From: Bacteroidales bacterium | GTDB lineage: Bacteria; Bacteroidota; Bacteroidia; Bacteroidales; UBA7960 | Length of the DNA stretch: 8,874 nucleotides | Assembly (NCBI GenBank): GCA_003554665.1 | Contig: PWGY01000170.1 | Location: forward strand, 1-8,874 | Reading direction: 5' to 3' | Shown here: piece by piece, positions 7,665-8,874 of the stretch | Position numbering within the stretch: the first letter of the stretch is position 1 | How the letters are laid out: each line of letters begins with the position of its first letter | Program-made: the position numbers and the translations under genes | The notes under the pieces: model-generated | Told to the model about the DNA's origin: nothing | The model's database searches: none | What the model saw: only the letters and a program-made list of their open reading frames with translations

Positions 7665-8291
7665 ATGATGCGTACACTGGAGGTAATTGCCCGGGGAGTA
7701 TCAGCCCTGTTCCATCCGCTGGTTATTCCCACTTTGGGGATTTTCATTCTTTTCCAACTAAATACCTATATCAGTTTTTCCGTTACCACGGAGGCCCGGC
7801 GTTTTATCATGATCATGATATTTGTCAACACTGCCATTGCTCCGGTGCTGGCCATTCTTGTGCTGAAACGTCTTGGGTATATCAGGGACCTTTTGCTTGA
7901 CGACCGCGGTGAACGAATCCTCCCACTGTTATTTTCCGCCGTCATGTTTTTTATGACTTATTACCTCCTGAGGCAACTTACACTCCCTTCACTGATTTAT
8001 TTTTACGTAATGGGTGCTTCCGTGCTTGTTTTGCTGACGCTGTTGATCTCTTTCGCCTGGAAGATCAGCATACACATGGTTTCCCTGGGAGGGCTCACAG
8101 GCATGCTTATTGTCACGGCGGTTATTCTAAATGTGGATATTTCCCTGCTTATTACTGCTTTGATCCTTGTTTCCGGGGTAACTGCGGCATCACGGATATA
8201 CCTTGGTGCACATATTCCGTCACAGGTGTATACCGGCTATCTGCTGGGTCTGATTGTAATGTTGATGTTATTTGCATACTTGCTGGCCTGA
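7665..8291 (+). CDS. PAP2-like integral membrane phosphatase family protein
   Basis: A 208-residue inner-membrane protein with about six hydrophobic segments (around 17-36, 46-67, 86-103, 108-130, 138-156 and 158-207 in part). The PAP2 (type 2 phosphatidic acid phosphatase) superfamily is recognised by motif 3, SRIYLGAHIPSQVYTGYLLG at 176-195, with R177 and the nucleophile-like H183. A divergent motif 2 is KISIHM with H137. The usual PSGH is reduced to SIH, the motif 3 Asp is Q187, and the KxxxxxxRP motif 1 is only vaguely recalled by RGERILP at 81-87. Known members dephosphorylate lipid phosphates such as undecaprenyl pyrophosphate, phosphatidylglycerol phosphate or lipid A phosphates. The substrate here cannot be assigned, and activity is uncertain given the altered motifs. 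It is translationally close to rpoN. Confidence 0.82.
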   Translation: MMRTLEVIARGVSALFHPLVIPTLGIFILFQLNTYISFSVTTEARRFIMIMIFVNTAIAPVLAILVLKRLGYIRDLLLDDRGERILPLLFSAVMFFMTYYLLRQLTLPSLIYFYVMGASVLVLLTLLISFAWKISIHMVSLGGLTGMLIVTAVILNVDISLLITALILVSGVTAASRIYLGAHIPSQVYTGYLLGLIVMLMLFAYLLA

Positions 8292-8443
8292 TGCCGGCCT
8301 GGGTTTTGGCGGGGCTGGTTGCCGGACCTGGCAGCCCGGGGAGTACATGGTTCATGTGTTTATTCGGGTCAGAATAAGACCATGCCAAAAGGGATGCCTG
8401 CCCCTGCAGCATTGCGTGTTCGTGGTTCAGGTATTGATACGGA
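8292..8443. other. Convergent intergenic region with degenerate repeats
   Basis: 152 bp between the PAP2-like stop and the stop of the beta-barrel gene on the other strand. The first part is G/C-rich, with a short inverted repeat CCGGC (8294-8298) and GCCGG (8321-8325) but no T-tract, so no intrinsic terminator can be called. The remainder is mostly the 75-bp-period repeat described separately. A reading frame at 8319-8507 (+) follows the repeat but shows no protein family features. Confidence 0.6.
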
Positions 8444-8457
8444 TCAGAATAAGATCA
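8316..8457. repeat. Degenerate direct repeat, 75-bp period, two copies
   Basis: Copy 1 (8316-8382) and copy 2 (8391-8457) align without gaps at an offset of 75 bp. I count 45 of 63 identical bases over 8319-8381 against 8394-8456, and 28 of 34 over the 3' part (8349-8382 against 8424-8457). Both contain the block TCAGAATAAGA. Each 3' end can form a 4-bp stem with loop AGAATAA: GGTC/GACC in copy 1 (8367-8370, 8378-8381) and GATC/GATC in copy 2 (8442-8445, 8453-8456). Copy 2 overlaps the last codons and stop of the minus-strand beta-barrel gene. No third copy was found in the window. Confidence 0.7.
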
Positions 8458-8874
8458 AAGACAACCCGAGGGATACCGGATACATGTCTTCCGCGGAGTT
8501 GTCGTAGAAAACCCGGGTGAGCGGGTAATAAAAATGAAGGTTGACGCTTCCGTATCCCATCATGGCAGTCAGGCCAATGCGGTACTTTTCAATATTATCC
8601 AGGCTATGTTCCTTGATCTTTACTTCCCTTATTAATTCGATGGGAATTTGGTCGGCACCGGGAAGCAGAAAAGATTCTTCTCCCTCAAATTTGGTGTGCC
8701 CGCTGATAAGATAGCCGGCTTTTATTCCGGCATATATTCTGAAGGTTCTGTTTAGGTCGCGTGTACGGTACCTGAACTCTACAGGAACTTCAAGATAATT
8801 CAGGCTCAGCTTGTTTTTGTCGTAATCATCCTGGATGGGGGTGAAATCGTATTTTTCCTCCCAGCCTCCGGGGA
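8444..8874 (-). CDS. Outer-membrane beta-barrel protein, C-terminal part
   Basis: An open minus-strand frame of 142 residues enters from the right window edge and ends at TGA (8444-8446); the N-terminus lies outside the window. The sequence alternates polar and hydrophobic residues in short strands typical of Bacteroidota porin-like beta-barrels: LSLNYLEVPVEFRYRT, FRIYAGIKAGYLISGHTKF, YRIGLTAMMGYGSVNLHFYY, YPVSLGLSLILF. It ends in Phe, the usual C-terminal residue recognised by the BAM outer-membrane assembly machinery. The pattern YLEVPVEFR followed by a GIKAGYL strand recalls the outer-membrane beta-barrel domain family that includes PorT-like proteins, but a specific role cannot be assigned. 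It is convergent with the PAP2-like gene. Confidence 0.85.
   Translation of the reverse strand, partial: PGGWEEKYDFTPIQDDYDKNKLSLNYLEVPVEFRYRTRDLNRTFRIYAGIKAGYLISGHTKFEGEESFLLPGADQIPIELIREVKIKEHSLDNIEKYRIGLTAMMGYGSVNLHFYYPLTRVFYDNSAEDMYPVSLGLSLILF

Noticed and set aside
8319..8507. A 62-codon plus-strand frame whose two halves resemble each other.
   Set aside because: The internal similarity follows from the 75-bp DNA repeat. It starts at TTG with no ribosome site, overlaps the beta-barrel gene antisense and shows no protein features.
1..8874. CRISPR arrays, tRNA or rRNA genes, insertion sequences, phage or defence genes.
   Set aside because: No regularly spaced repeats, cloverleaf, transposase or integrase motifs were seen. 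The coding content is core metabolism and envelope genes.

Overview
The window is a housekeeping stretch of a Bacteroidota chromosome, most likely class Bacteroidia; I cannot place it more finely. Three things point there. The protein set fits: archaeal-type ProRS, E. coli-like class II aldolase, a Bacteroidota-style SPOR protein, sigma-54, a divergent PAP2 protein and an outer-membrane beta-barrel. Most genes lack a Shine-Dalgarno sequence. The Bacteroidota -7 promoter element TAnnTTTG recurs in nearly every intergenic gap.

Layout. proS (87-1562, +) is followed after 62 bp by a secreted SPOR-domain protein (1625-2182, +). That gene runs tail-to-tail into class II fructose-bisphosphate aldolase (2179-3258, -), and the two stop codons overlap. 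A 66-139 bp gap holds back-to-back -7 elements for the aldolase and for a GT4 glycosyltransferase (about 3397-4524, +). The glycosyltransferase has no in-frame ATG and seems to start at a TTG that overlaps the stop of a 9-codon upstream ORF. asnS (4586-5995, +) ends in a clear intrinsic terminator, and the T-tract of that terminator runs directly into the -7 element of rpoN (6172-7662, +). rpoN is followed 2 bp later by a PAP2-like membrane protein (7665-8291, +), which has a strong Shine-Dalgarno inside the rpoN 3' end. The right edge holds the C-terminal 142 residues of an outer-membrane beta-barrel protein on the minus strand (8444-8874, cut by the window end).

Functionally the genes are unlinked core functions: two aminoacyl-tRNA synthetases, one glycolytic enzyme, a sigma factor, a sugar transferase and envelope proteins. 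I see no defence system, mobile element, CRISPR, RNA gene or new multi-gene system. The least explained signal is a degenerate 75-bp-period direct repeat at 8316-8457. Each copy carries the same 7-nt loop on a 4-bp stem, with one compensatory base-pair change, and one copy contains the stop codon of the beta-barrel gene. Other points of interest are the compact regulatory joints: terminator merging into promoter, divergent -7 boxes, and a start coupled to an upstream mini-ORF.
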